The notes under the pieces: generated by a model
The model's database searches: none
The model's input: the letters and a program-made list of their open reading frames with translations, nothing else
Told to the model about the DNA's origin: nothing
In this document: positions 1 to 7,526 of the stretch, piece by piece
Layout of the letters: every line of letters begins with the position of its first letter
Position numbering within the stretch: position 1 is the first letter of the stretch
Source: RGIG7450 sp045577655
GTDB lineage: Bacteria; Bacillota; Clostridia; RUG12999
Length of the DNA: 18,812 nt
Reading direction: 5' to 3'
Assembly: GCA_045577655.1 (NCBI GenBank)
Contig: JAZNIU010000024.1
Coordinates: 1 to 18,812 of the forward strand
Made by a program: the position numbers and the translations under genes

Positions 1-83
1 TTTCCTTGCTCTGCATCAAAAATTATTAATTTTTATGGTGTAATGCAGTTTCAAAGATAAGCTTTTTAGAATTATACAAGGAA

Positions 84-122
84 TAAAAAAACCCGCAATA
101 CTGTCGTATTACGGGTTTTTTT
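84..122. terminator. Bidirectional intrinsic terminator
   Basis: The arms ACCCGCAATAC (91-101) and GTATTACGGGT (106-116) pair with one C/A mismatch around a TGTC loop. An A-run precedes the left arm and a T-run follows the right arm, so the hairpin can end transcription in both directions. On the minus strand it lies about 75 nt past the stop of the ribbon-helix-helix gene. On the plus strand it would serve a gene entering from the left. Confidence 0.85.
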
Positions 123-196
123 GACAAAGTATAAACTAAAAAGATTGTTTTGAAACCGAATAATCCCTATGTGAAGGCGCCGAAATTCGGCTCTTT

Positions 197-346
197 TTAT
201 TTTGAAGAATTATTTTTTATGTGGTCCTTTAATACCATATTTATATATTGCGAAAGCGAACGGTCGTCTTCCTCTGCGGATACCTTTAATTTTTCCAGTA
301 AATCACCATCTATTGTAATGCTGATTTTTTCCTTCAACGGTCTCAT
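197..346 (-). CDS. Small ribbon-helix-helix (Arc/MetJ/CopG-type) DNA-binding protein
   Basis: This 49-residue protein has the plan of a ribbon-helix-helix repressor: a basic N-terminus, a short beta strand (KISITID, about residues 6-12), a first helix (about 13-27), a turn, and a second helix starting at RSLSQYI. Such proteins dimerise through the strand and insert it into the major groove. The start is the ATG at 344-346, preceded by AGAGGTG. The open frame extends further upstream, but that extension lies over the promoter region and does not look like protein. The gene is divergent from a zinc-ribbon membrane protein gene. No toxin gene follows it, so it looks like a lone regulator or orphan antitoxin-like protein rather than half of a toxin-antitoxin pair. 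Its own promoter may be the extended -10 at 366-374. The fold call is fairly sure; target and function are inferred. Confidence 0.75.
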   Translation of the reverse strand: MRPLKEKISITIDGDLLEKLKVSAEEDDRSLSQYINMVLKDHIKNNSSK

Positions 347-365
347 GCCATCACCTCTGCCCTTT

Positions 366-374
366 AGTATAGCA
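366..374 (-). promoter_or_regulatory. Putative extended -10 promoter of the ribbon-helix-helix gene
   Basis: Read on the minus strand, the sequence is TGCTATACT, a good TGn-extended -10 box lying 20 nt before the start codon. I see no good -35 at 16-18 bp. The nearest match, TTGTCA (393-398), is 21 bp away. An extended -10 can work without a -35, so the call is plausible but not firm. Confidence 0.45.
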
Positions 375-391
375 TAAAGAAAGAAAAAGTA

Positions 392-420
392 TTGACAAGT
401 AGGATAAAATAGGATAAAAT
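392..420 (+). promoter_or_regulatory. Sigma-A-type promoter of the zinc-ribbon gene
   Basis: A perfect -35 TTGACA (392-397) is followed after 17 bp by -10 TAAAAT (415-420). Transcription would begin near 427, about 38 nt before the ATG at 465. The -10 box lies inside the second copy of the tandem repeat at 400-422, so a protein bound there would block RNA polymerase. Confidence 0.8.
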
Positions 421-422
421 AG
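400..422. repeat. Tandem 10-bp repeat, candidate operator
   Basis: TAGGATAAAA occurs twice head to tail (400-409 and 410-419) and is followed by TAG, the start of a third copy. The 10-bp period is about one helical turn, so both copies face the same side of the DNA. This is the geometry used by cooperatively binding ribbon-helix-helix dimers. The repeat overlaps the -10 of the plus-strand promoter and lies just upstream of the minus-strand gene for such a protein. The repeat is observed; the operator role is inferred. Confidence 0.5.
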
Positions 423-464
423 TATTGAACTTCGACAAAAAACAAATTAAAAGGAGGAAATTTT

Positions 465-794
465 ATGAAGTTTTGTTCATCTTGCGGAGCAGAAGTAAAT
501 GAAAAAGCAGTAATATGTACTAAATGCGGATGTAGTCTTGTGGAAGAAAAGAATTCAGGAGAGAAAAAGGGAAACGACGGGTTGGCAGTTGCAAGTAAAA
601 TCTTTTTGATTTTAGGTTGTATAGCTCAGGGATGGTTACTCATCCCGCTTGCGTGGTGTTTGCCGATAACAACATCAATTTGCGGTAAAATGAAGCGCGG
701 AGAGCCGGTAGGAACAGGTCTTAAAGTGTGTGCACTTTTATTTGTCAACCTTATTGGTGGTATATTGTTGCTTTGTCGTTCGGATGAAAGATAA
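465..794 (+). CDS. Zinc-ribbon membrane protein of unknown function
   Basis: This 109-residue protein begins with a four-cysteine zinc ribbon (CSSC at residues 4-7 and CTKC at 18-21). A short charged linker (about 26-38) follows, then a hydrophobic stretch (about 40-70) and a second one (about 86-104, LKVCALLFVNLIGGILLLC). The likely arrangement is a cytoplasmic zinc ribbon anchored by two membrane segments. There is no signal peptide. The ATG at 465 has a strong AAGGAGG site at 451-457. The gene has its own promoter (392-420) and terminator (805-842), so it is probably transcribed alone. Small proteins with an N-terminal zinc ribbon and a membrane tail are common in Clostridia, but their roles are unknown. 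The divergent ribbon-helix-helix gene may regulate it. I infer no enzyme activity. Confidence 0.8.
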   Translation: MKFCSSCGAEVNEKAVICTKCGCSLVEEKNSGEKKGNDGLAVASKIFLILGCIAQGWLLIPLAWCLPITTSICGKMKRGEPVGTGLKVCALLFVNLIGGILLLCRSDER

Positions 795-804
795 CAGATG
801 ATAT

Positions 805-842
805 AAAAAGGAGAAATATTGTTTCCAATATTTCTCCTTTTT
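805..842. terminator. Bidirectional terminator between convergent genes
   Basis: AAAAAGGAGAAATATTG (805-821) pairs without mismatch with CAATATTTCTCCTTTTT (826-842) around a TTTC loop. T-runs leave the hairpin in both directions. It ends the zinc-ribbon transcript on the plus strand and the ten-gene operon on the minus strand. Confidence 0.93.
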
Positions 843-850
843 TAATTTTT

Positions 851-2179
851 TTATTCAAGTACTTTTAATTTACCATCTTCCATACCGGTTATTTTTCCGC
901 CAGCGGAAGCGGCAAGATGAATATAATCTATTACCTCACACGAGATTTTTTCGCCCGGCAAGAGTATTGGTACGCAAGGCGGGTAGACCGTTACTGCACC
1001 TGCAGAAACAAAGCCCTCACACTGCCCGAGTTCAAGCAAAGTGTGTTTTGTAAAAAGACCGGGGTTTTTATATTCCTGCGCAGCAGATGGAAAAGGCGGA
1101 AGAGAAAAAGCTTTTTTGCTTGGCACATATTTTTGCAGCACCCGCAGAAGTTTTTTAAAGTGCCGGCGGATGTTGCCTTTGCCGCAAATGAGAACAACAT
1201 TTCCCGTGTCTGCCATCTCTGGCATAATCCCATGTTTTTTAAGATGGCTGTCAAGATGAAACCCTCCTGAAATTACAAGACGGGAAAAATCGTCTGTTTC
1301 CAGAATGGGAAGTGGACATTCGGATTTGAAAAAGGAAATATTTTTTTCAAGACGGGAGAAAATTCCCTTTCCTTTTCTGTGCATATATTTAACTGCAAAA
1401 TCGGTGTAAGCCATAAGTATATAAGACGGGCTTGTGGTCTGAAACATATTTACAAAATGCTGCATAGCAGAAAAATCAACATTTTCCGAAATGTGCAGCA
1501 AAGCCGTTTGGGTGGGCGCCGGCAAGGTTTTGTGAACACTCATAACCGAAATGTCTGCAAATTCTGCCACATTTTGCGGAAGAAGCGGAGAAAATGCAAA
1601 GTGCGCTCCGTGTGCACTGTCAACCGCAAGTATTACCCCATATTTTTTGCAAACTGCCGAAATTGCCGGTATATCTGAGCAGATGCCGTAATAGTTGGGC
1701 GAGGTCAGATATACGCTTTTTATGTTGGAGTTTTGTTTAAGAGATTCTTCTATTTGTTCGGAAGAAATTCTGCCCGGAACAAGATGGTCCGGAATTATTG
1801 ACGGAGTTATAAAAACAGGGGACAATCCAAAAATGGAAATGGCATTTATTGCAGAAATATGGCAATTCCTGTCAACAAGCACTTTTCCGCCCAGGGATGC
1901 CATAAAGGCAAAAGCAGAAAGAATGCCCGAACTTGCTCCGCCAAGCAGCATAAAAGAATGGGCTGCACCATATATTTTGGCAATATCCTTTAAACTGTCT
2001 TTCAAAATTCCGTTGGGCGAAAGCAAATTGTCTGTCCCGTCAATTTCCGTGAAATCGAGCGAAAAGATATCTCTTTTATACAAACGTGGAATGGCTTTTC
2101 CACCCTTTGAACCGGGCATGTGAAAAGGAATTCCGCTTGTTTTTCTTATTTTTTTTAAGGTGTGGTATAGAAGCTTCAT
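851..2179 (-). CDS. Orn/Lys/Arg decarboxylase-family PLP enzyme
   Basis: This is a fold-type I PLP enzyme of the bacterial Orn/Lys/Arg decarboxylase family (442 residues; YaaO/SpeA-like compact forms have roughly 480). Visible signatures are PFHMPGSKGG (18-27), the cofactor-binding stretch LGGASSG (79-85), DRNCH (103-107), DSAHGAH (187-193) and the PLP-lysine motif SVHKTLPAPTQ with Lys217. The C-terminus carries the short family domain with PPCVPILLPGE. Members remove the carboxyl group from a basic amino acid to give agmatine, cadaverine or putrescine. The sequence alone does not fix the substrate, so no symbol is given. Its ATG overlaps the wecB stop by 4 nt (ATGA), which suggests translational coupling, with AAGGAC 11 nt upstream. 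It is the last gene of the operon. No polyamine gene adjoins it, so its link to the envelope genes is unclear. Confidence 0.85.
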   Translation of the reverse strand: MKLLYHTLKKIRKTSGIPFHMPGSKGGKAIPRLYKRDIFSLDFTEIDGTDNLLSPNGILKDSLKDIAKIYGAAHSFMLLGGASSGILSAFAFMASLGGKVLVDRNCHISAINAISIFGLSPVFITPSIIPDHLVPGRISSEQIEESLKQNSNIKSVYLTSPNYYGICSDIPAISAVCKKYGVILAVDSAHGAHFAFSPLLPQNVAEFADISVMSVHKTLPAPTQTALLHISENVDFSAMQHFVNMFQTTSPSYILMAYTDFAVKYMHRKGKGIFSRLEKNISFFKSECPLPILETDDFSRLVISGGFHLDSHLKKHGIMPEMADTGNVVLICGKGNIRRHFKKLLRVLQKYVPSKKAFSLPPFPSAAQEYKNPGLFTKHTLLELGQCEGFVSAGAVTVYPPCVPILLPGEKISCEVIDYIHLAASAGGKITGMEDGKLKVLE

Positions 2180-3330
2180 TTTACTGAAAAGTCCTTGGGA
2201 CGATCCTGTTTATAGCCAAAATAGTAGAGCAGACAGTCCACAATTCTTTCGGAAGCTGTGCCGTCACCATAAGGATTTGCGGCATGTGCCATAGCAAGAT
2301 ATTCTTCTTTGTTTGTGAGAAGAGTTTTTGCTATTTCAAAAATAGTGTCTTTGTCGCAACCGGCAAGGTTTGCTGTTCCGGCAGCAATAGCTTCCGGACG
2401 CTCTGTTTCGGTGCGGAGCACAAGCACAGGCTTTGCCAGCGCTGGAGCTTCCTCCTGAAGTCCGCCCGAGTCGGTCATTACCATATAACAACGCTTCATA
2501 AGATTGTGAAGCTCGTCAACGTCAACCGGGTCTATGAGATGAATTCTGTCGTGACCTGAAAGAATTGAGAAAACAGTTTCTCTTACAGCCGGGTTGAGAT
2601 GAACAGGGTAGATGAATTCGACATCTTCATAGCTGTTAGCAAGGTCCAAAACTGCATGACAGATATTTTCAAGCGGCTTGCCAAGATTTTCACGTCTGTG
2701 AGCAGTTAAAAGAATAACTTTCTTGCCTTCAAAGTCTATTTCTCTAAGTTTTGGGTCTTTGAACTTATAATCTTCTTTTACAGTATATTTTATAGCATCA
2801 ATTACCGTGTTGCCGGTAATATATATATCTTTCTCACAAATCGCTTCTTTCAGCAAATTGTTTTTGTTGGACATGGTGGGAGAAAAATGTATGTCCGCAA
2901 TTGCACCTGTCAGTTTGCGGTTCATTTCTTCCGGGAAAGGAGAATATTTGTCGTATGTACGAAGCCCTGCTTCAACGTGCCCCACTTTTATCTTGTTATA
3001 GAAAGCTGCCATAGAGCCTGCGAAAGTTGTTGAAGTGTCCCCATGGACTAAAACAACGTCCGGTTTTGATTCCTGCATAACCTTGTCAAGCCCTGTAAGA
3101 GCAAGAGTGGTGATGCCGGCAAGGGTCTGGCGTTCTTTCATAATATCAAGGTCATAATCGGCTTTGATTTTAAACATATCCATAACCATATCAAGCATCT
3201 GTCTGTGCTGTGCAGTGAGACAAACAATGCTTTCAATCATAGGATTTTTCTCCAGCTCCAGAACAAGCGGAGCCATTTTTATAGCTTCCGGTCTGGTGCC
3301 AAAGACAGTCATTACTTTAAGCTTTTTCAT
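2176..3330 (-). CDS. wecB: UDP-N-acetylglucosamine 2-epimerase (non-hydrolysing)
   Basis: The enzyme interconverts UDP-GlcNAc and UDP-ManNAc in the cytoplasm. It supplies ManNAc for envelope polymers, such as the wall teichoic acid linkage unit in many Firmicutes, where the gene is called mnaA. Signatures are GTRPEAIKMAPLV near the N-terminus, VHGDTSTTFAGS, GHVEAGLRT, FPEEMNRKL, TAHRREN and TDSGGLQEEAPAL with LRTETERPEA. All are intact, and the 384 residues match the family length. I chose the ATG at 3330 because GGAGG (3336-3340) sits 5 nt upstream. A longer frame from a TTG at 3354 lacks such a site and lies inside wecA. The gene overlaps wecA by 14 nt and the decarboxylase by 4 nt. Pairing with wecA fits a shared glycan pathway, though no later-acting glycosyltransferase is in this window. 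Confidence 0.95.
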   Translation of the reverse strand: MKKLKVMTVFGTRPEAIKMAPLVLELEKNPMIESIVCLTAQHRQMLDMVMDMFKIKADYDLDIMKERQTLAGITTLALTGLDKVMQESKPDVVLVHGDTSTTFAGSMAAFYNKIKVGHVEAGLRTYDKYSPFPEEMNRKLTGAIADIHFSPTMSNKNNLLKEAICEKDIYITGNTVIDAIKYTVKEDYKFKDPKLREIDFEGKKVILLTAHRRENLGKPLENICHAVLDLANSYEDVEFIYPVHLNPAVRETVFSILSGHDRIHLIDPVDVDELHNLMKRCYMVMTDSGGLQEEAPALAKPVLVLRTETERPEAIAAGTANLAGCDKDTIFEIAKTLLTNKEEYLAMAHAANPYGDGTASERIVDCLLYYFGYKQDRPKDFSVK

Positions 3331-4402
3331 TTGGTCCTCCTTCAGACGATTCATCTGATGATTTATTTATTTCCTGTTCTCTGCGGGCGGCAATAACAAT
3401 TGCAGCAATTAAAATGGGGAGAACAGATATCATAAGTATTATACCCTGTGCAACGCCGCGGGCTGCCATAACAACCGCGCCTATTCCAAGCAGAGAGCTT
3501 ATTGAATATAAAATGGCAACAGCCTGCCTCTGGTTGAGCCCCATGTCAATAAGTCGGTGGTGAAGATGCCCGCGGTCGGCAGACATAATGGATTTTCCGC
3601 TTAAAATTCGTCTGACAATTGCAAAAAGCGTATCAAACAGGGGAAGCCCAAGCACAAAAACGGGCAGCACAAAACTGATGAGAGCATAACCTTTAAAGAG
3701 TCCCTGAATGGAAATTACCGAAAGGACATAGCCCAGAAAAGTGGAGCCGGTGTCGCCCATAAAAATTTTTGCGGGGTTGGAGTTGAATGGCAAAAAGCCC
3801 ACACAACAACCAACAAGAGCAGCTGCAAGAGGAGTTACACTGACATTTCCTATTATTATTGATATGAAAAGTATTGACAAAGAGGCTATTGAGGAAACGC
3901 CGGCAGCAAGACCATCAAGTCCGTCAATGAAATTAACCGCGTTTGTCATACCAACAATCCAAATAACCGAGATTATTTCCGCATAGGGAGAAGCAACTAC
4001 AAAAGGTGCATCTCCGGATGAAAATGGTATCGAGAAGAATTTTATTGAATGCCCGAAATAGACGGCAACTCCCGCTGCAATAATCTGGAAGAAAAGCTTT
4101 GGCAGCGGATGGAGATTTTTTTTGTCGTCAACAATGCCGACAATCACTATTAAAAGCGACCCTAAAAGCAATCCTAAAAGAGGACGTGAATAGGGTACAA
4201 ACACCGCTATGCTCACCAGAAAACCGTAGAACATAGCAAGACCGCCCATAAGCGGCATCGCTTTTTTGTGCATCCGTCTGTTGTCTTTGGGAACATCCAC
4301 AACACCAAACCGCTGGGCGATCTGTTTTACTATGGGTGTTGCCATAAATGTTACAAGAAAAGATACTGCAAGTATGAATAGTACGTTAGTTTCCAGAATC
4401 AT
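3317..4402 (-). CDS. wecA: Undecaprenyl-phosphate GlcNAc-1-phosphate transferase (WecA/TagO family)
   Basis: This polytopic membrane enzyme transfers GlcNAc-1-phosphate from UDP-GlcNAc to undecaprenyl phosphate, the first step of wall teichoic acid or related glycan synthesis. The 361 residues carry about ten hydrophobic segments. The family motifs sit in the cytoplasmic loops: DDKK (92-95), NAVNFIDGLDGL (154-165), the FMGDTGS loop near 215, and HLHHRL near 282, the histidine-rich motif that sets WecA/TagO apart from MraY. The start is the ATG at 4400-4402, with GGTGG upstream, 17 nt after trpS. The charged C-terminal tail (REQEINKSSDESSEGGP) looks cytoplasmic. The end overlaps wecB by 14 nt. 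In a Gram-positive host the name tagO would be equally suitable. The donor sugar is inferred from the family. Confidence 0.93.
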   Translation of the reverse strand: MILETNVLFILAVSFLVTFMATPIVKQIAQRFGVVDVPKDNRRMHKKAMPLMGGLAMFYGFLVSIAVFVPYSRPLLGLLLGSLLIVIVGIVDDKKNLHPLPKLFFQIIAAGVAVYFGHSIKFFSIPFSSGDAPFVVASPYAEIISVIWIVGMTNAVNFIDGLDGLAAGVSSIASLSILFISIIIGNVSVTPLAAALVGCCVGFLPFNSNPAKIFMGDTGSTFLGYVLSVISIQGLFKGYALISFVLPVFVLGLPLFDTLFAIVRRILSGKSIMSADRGHLHHRLIDMGLNQRQAVAILYSISSLLGIGAVVMAARGVAQGIILMISVLPILIAAIVIAARREQEINKSSDESSEGGPNEKA

Positions 4403-4419
4403 ATGCTTTCACCACCCGG

Positions 4420-5418
4420 TTAAATAATAAATCCTGTCTTTTTATAAACTTTCGACAAAGTTCTTGCAGCAATTTTAGATGCAATTTCTGCATTTTTTGT
4501 GTAAATACTAACAAGATAATCTTTGTTTTTGAGCAAATATTCATATTTTTCCCTGATGGGAGCAAGAGTCTGTGCAACAGCTTCGCCCACGGCAAGTTTG
4601 AAGTCGCCGTAACCTTTGCCGTCAAACTCTTTTTCAACCTCAGCAATACTTTTGCCGGTTACAACGCTGTAGATTGATATGAGGTTATTTATACCCTCTT
4701 TACCGTCAGCATATACAACCTTTGAATCACTGTCGGTAACGGCACGTTTGAACTTTCTTATTATAGTGTCGGTATCGTCGGTGAGAGAAATATAGGAGTT
4801 AACATTTTCGTCCGATTTTGACATTTTCGAAAGAGGATTCTGCAAGCTCATTATTCGTGCACCCGTTTTGGCAATATAGGGTTCGGGAATTTTGAAAACC
4901 TCGCCGTAAATACCATTGAATCTTTCTGCAATGTCGCGACATATTTCAAGATGTTGTTTCTGGTCCTGACCAACGGGCACAAGGTCTGTCTGATAAAGCA
5001 AAATGTCTGCCGCCATAAGCGTGGGATATGTAAACAGCCCTGCATTTATATTGCCTGAATGTTTGGCAGATTTGTCTTTAAACTGTGTCATCCTGGAAAG
5101 CTCGCCCATCTGTGTATAGCAGTTTAAAATCCATGCAAGCTGAGAATGTGCAGCAACGTGGGACTGAAAATAGAGAAGACTTTTTTCAGGGTCAACGCCG
5201 CAGGCAATAAGGAAAGACATAAGCTTCAGTGAATTTGCGCGCAGGTAGGCAGGAACCTGTCTGACAGTTATTGCGTGCAGGTCTGCAACTGCAAAAATAC
5301 ACTCATAATCGTCCTGCAGGGGAATCCAGTTTTTTATAGCGCCGAGATAGTTGCCGAGAGTAATTGTCCCTGACGGCTGAATGGCGCTGAATATACGTTT
5401 TTTGTTTTCTGTATTCAT
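4420..5418 (-). CDS. trpS: Tryptophanyl-tRNA synthetase
   Basis: This class I synthetase charges tRNA-Trp with tryptophan. It shows the HIGH-equivalent TLGN in PSGTITLGNYLGA (15-27), the tryptophan-pocket region around YPTLMAADILLY (131-142), VPVGQDQKQHLE (148-159) and an intact KMSKS loop (198-202). At 332 residues it has the usual bacterial length. The ATG at 5416-5418 lies 17 nt after the aminotransferase stop, behind the purine-rich stretch AAAGGCGGGG. With so short a gap there is no room for a T-box leader. Its expression therefore probably follows the operon promoter rather than tRNA-Trp charging, unlike many Firmicutes trpS genes. Confidence 0.97.
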   Translation of the reverse strand: MNTENKKRIFSAIQPSGTITLGNYLGAIKNWIPLQDDYECIFAVADLHAITVRQVPAYLRANSLKLMSFLIACGVDPEKSLLYFQSHVAAHSQLAWILNCYTQMGELSRMTQFKDKSAKHSGNINAGLFTYPTLMAADILLYQTDLVPVGQDQKQHLEICRDIAERFNGIYGEVFKIPEPYIAKTGARIMSLQNPLSKMSKSDENVNSYISLTDDTDTIIRKFKRAVTDSDSKVVYADGKEGINNLISIYSVVTGKSIAEVEKEFDGKGYGDFKLAVGEAVAQTLAPIREKYEYLLKNKDYLVSIYTKNAEIASKIAARTLSKVYKKTGFII

Positions 5419-5435
5419 AAGAACCCCGCCTTTCT

Positions 5436-6611
5436 TTATAAAACTTCCGAGAGAGATTTTATTGCAAAGTCAATTTTGTCTTCAGGAACAAGAGAATAGT
5501 TGAGCCTGAAGGTGTTTGTCGGTTTTGACATATCAAGCATAAATGTATGACCCGGAACAAAAGCAACCTTTTTCTCAAGGGCTTTTTCAAGGAGTGCTTT
5601 ACTGTCTGTACCCTCCGGCATTGTGCAAAGGAGGAAAATGCCGCCTTCCGGTCTGGTGTAGGAACAATATTTGGGGAAATATTTGTCCATAGCATCAAGC
5701 ATAAGAGAACATTTTCTGCCGTAAAGCTCACATATTTTTGCGATATGGTCATCCAGAGAATAGTTTTTCATATATTCTGCTGCCATCATCTGTGTGAGAA
5801 CGGGAGTGTGAACGTCTGCCGACTGTTTTGCAACCGCTGTCTGCGCAATAATCTTATTGTGACCGATAAGCCAGCCCACTCTCATACCGGCAGACAGAAT
5901 TTTGGAAAAGGAGCCTGTATAGATAACTCTGCCCTCGGTATCGAGCGATTTTAAAGTGGGGACAGCTTCCCCGCGGAATCTCAAATCGCCATAGGGGTTA
6001 TCTTCAAGAATAAATACATTGTATTTTTCTGCCAGAGCTATAAGCTTTTTACGTTTTTCGAGAGACATTGTTATGCCTGTTGGGTTCTGGAAAGTAGCTA
6101 TTGTATAAATAATTTTGATTTTTTCTGTTTTAAGATAGTTTTCCAGGATTTCAAGGTTCATTCCATCTGCTTCCACCGGCACACCGAAAAGCTTGCCTTT
6201 GTAAGAACGGATGGAATTGAGCCCGCCAATGAAAGAGGGAAGCTCTGCTATAACACCGTCGCCGTCATTTAACATAACTCTCATTATAAGGTCGATTGCC
6301 TGTTGGCCGCCTGTAGTGATAATGAGGTCATCGTGGGGATTGACATTTCCAATTTTTTCCATACGCGCTTTCACAAGCTCGCGAAGAGGAGTATATCCTT
6401 CGGTGACACCATACTGAAGAGAAACACCGGGGTTATCCTTTAAAAGTTTTGCGGCAATTTCCGAAAGTTCTTCTGCAGGGAAGCTTTCAACTGCGGGACT
6501 TCCGCCTGCAAGTGAAATTATATCCGCCTGCCCTAAAAGTTTGAAAATTTCTCTTATTTCAGAACTTTTAATTCCTGCCATTCTGTTTGAAAATACATTT
6601 GAAAAATCCAT
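5436..6611 (-). CDS. PLP-dependent class I aminotransferase (2-aminoadipate/aromatic type)
   Basis: This 391-residue fold-type I aminotransferase resembles the 2-aminoadipate/LysN and MocR-catalytic-domain group. Motifs are LAGGSPAVESFP (34-45), QYGVTEGYTPLRE (66-78), TTGGQQAIDL (99-108), FQNPTG (174-179), LEDNPYGDLRF (202-212), the PLP-lysine motif YTGSFSKILSAGMRVGW with Lys237, and FRLNYS near 372, which holds the substrate-carboxylate arginine. There is no N-terminal helix-turn-helix, so it is an enzyme and not a MocR regulator. Family members transfer amino groups from aromatic, branched-chain or 2-aminoadipate donors to 2-oxoglutarate. The substrate cannot be settled here. It starts 5 nt after era, with AAAGGA inside the era end at a rather long 11-nt spacing. 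Its place before trpS could hint at aromatic amino acids, but this is weak. Confidence 0.87.
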   Translation of the reverse strand: MDFSNVFSNRMAGIKSSEIREIFKLLGQADIISLAGGSPAVESFPAEELSEIAAKLLKDNPGVSLQYGVTEGYTPLRELVKARMEKIGNVNPHDDLIITTGGQQAIDLIMRVMLNDGDGVIAELPSFIGGLNSIRSYKGKLFGVPVEADGMNLEILENYLKTEKIKIIYTIATFQNPTGITMSLEKRKKLIALAEKYNVFILEDNPYGDLRFRGEAVPTLKSLDTEGRVIYTGSFSKILSAGMRVGWLIGHNKIIAQTAVAKQSADVHTPVLTQMMAAEYMKNYSLDDHIAKICELYGRKCSLMLDAMDKYFPKYCSYTRPEGGIFLLCTMPEGTDSKALLEKALEKKVAFVPGHTFMLDMSKPTNTFRLNYSLVPEDKIDFAIKSLSEVL

Positions 6612-6616
6612 GGTAA

Positions 6617-7513
6617 TTATATTCCTTTCTCGTCAAAACCAAAATTCTTTAAATCTCTTAAATCGTTCCGCCAACCGTCACGGACTTTAACCCAGAGGTC
6701 AAGAAAAACTTTTTTCTCTAAAAGCTCTTCCAGCTCCACACGGGCAGAAGTGCCGATTTTTTTGAGCATATCGCCTTTTTTGCCGATTATAATGCTTTTG
6801 TGAGAATATTTCTCGCAATAAATTGTGGCATTTATTGAAATGAGTTTTTCATCATCTTTATACTGCAGAATTTCCACCGCTGTACCGTGGGGGATTTCCT
6901 GGTCCAGCAGATTAAGCATCTTTTCTCTCACAATTTCCGCTGCAAGTGCGCGTTCGCGCACGTCTGTTACCATATCCTCCGGGTAGAATCTCGGCCCTTC
7001 TCCTAAAAGAGATTCAATCTCTGATATGCAAATATCAACACCGTCGCCTTTTTTTGCAGAAATGGGAACAGTTGCGTCAAAATCCATAAGCTCGTTGTAT
7101 TTCACAATCTGTTCGGGGATAAGACTTTTACTGCAGGCGTCAACTTTGTTTATAACAAGAATAGCAGGAAGCCCGCTGGCTTTTATCTTTTCTATAATTT
7201 CTTTTTCAATGGGATGAAGCTCTCTGTCGGCAGAGGTTACAAAAAGAATAACATCTGCTTCAAAAATACTGTCACCGGCAGCGTTTACCATATATTCGCC
7301 AAGTTTGTTTTTGGGATTATGGATACCGGGAGTGTCAATGAAAATCATCTGACTTTGGCGGGTGGTTCTTATAGCAATAATTTTGTTTCTGGTTGTCTGA
7401 GGTTTTGCAGAGATGATAGCCACCTTCTGCCCGACAATTTTGTTGGTGAGAGTGGATTTGCCCACGTTGGGCATACCTACAACTGCAATGAACCCCGATT
7501 TAAAATTTTTCAT
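6617..7513 (-). CDS. era: GTPase Era, 30S assembly factor
   Basis: Era binds the 3' end of 16S rRNA and helps mature the 30S subunit. The 298-residue protein has the G1 loop GMPNVGKST (13-21), the G2 region KPQTTRN (37-43), G3 DTPG (60-63), G4 NKVD (122-125) and G5 ISAKKG. The C-terminal KH domain follows, with the RNA-contacting loop IIIGKKGD and the family ending LWVKVRDGWRN. I chose the ATG at 7511-7513 because TTGGAG lies 6-7 nt upstream. The frame also runs back to a TTG at 7546, which would overlap rsmG without a good site. It follows rsmG by 13 nt. In many Firmicutes era sits near ybeY and recO. Here it is grouped with mnmG and rsmG. Confidence 0.97.
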   Translation of the reverse strand: MKNFKSGFIAVVGMPNVGKSTLTNKIVGQKVAIISAKPQTTRNKIIAIRTTRQSQMIFIDTPGIHNPKNKLGEYMVNAAGDSIFEADVILFVTSADRELHPIEKEIIEKIKASGLPAILVINKVDACSKSLIPEQIVKYNELMDFDATVPISAKKGDGVDICISEIESLLGEGPRFYPEDMVTDVRERALAAEIVREKMLNLLDQEIPHGTAVEILQYKDDEKLISINATIYCEKYSHKSIIIGKKGDMLKKIGTSARVELEELLEKKVFLDLWVKVRDGWRNDLRDLKNFGFDEKGI

Positions 7514-7526
7514 TTTGTTCTCCAAT

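Noticed and set aside
1..60. Frame +1 is open from the left edge to a TAA at 58-60, 24 nt before the terminator, and could be the tail of a plus-strand gene.
   Set aside because: Only 19 codons are visible and the sequence is too short and AT-rich to recognise. The position before a terminator fits, but chance is equally likely.
71..76. Minus-strand TATAAT that could be a -10 for a gene beyond the left edge.
   Set aside because: There is no -35 at the right distance and no ribosome site before the only nearby ATG (14-16).
180..200. GCCGA/TCGGC hairpin followed by CTCTTTTT on the plus strand, a possible terminator.
   Set aside because: The stem is only 5 bp with a 3-nt loop, points away from the minus-strand gene ending here, and has no plus-strand gene to end.
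150..377. 75-codon plus-strand open frame.
   Set aside because: It starts with TTG without a ribosome site and is antisense to the ribbon-helix-helix gene, which has clear fold and start signals.
197..794. The ribbon-helix-helix and zinc-ribbon genes as a toxin-antitoxin pair.
   Set aside because: The genes are divergent rather than in one operon, and the zinc-ribbon membrane protein has no recognisable toxin features.
5419..5435. T-box riboswitch before trpS.
   Set aside because: The gap between the aminotransferase stop and trpS is only 17 nt, far too short for a T-box leader.
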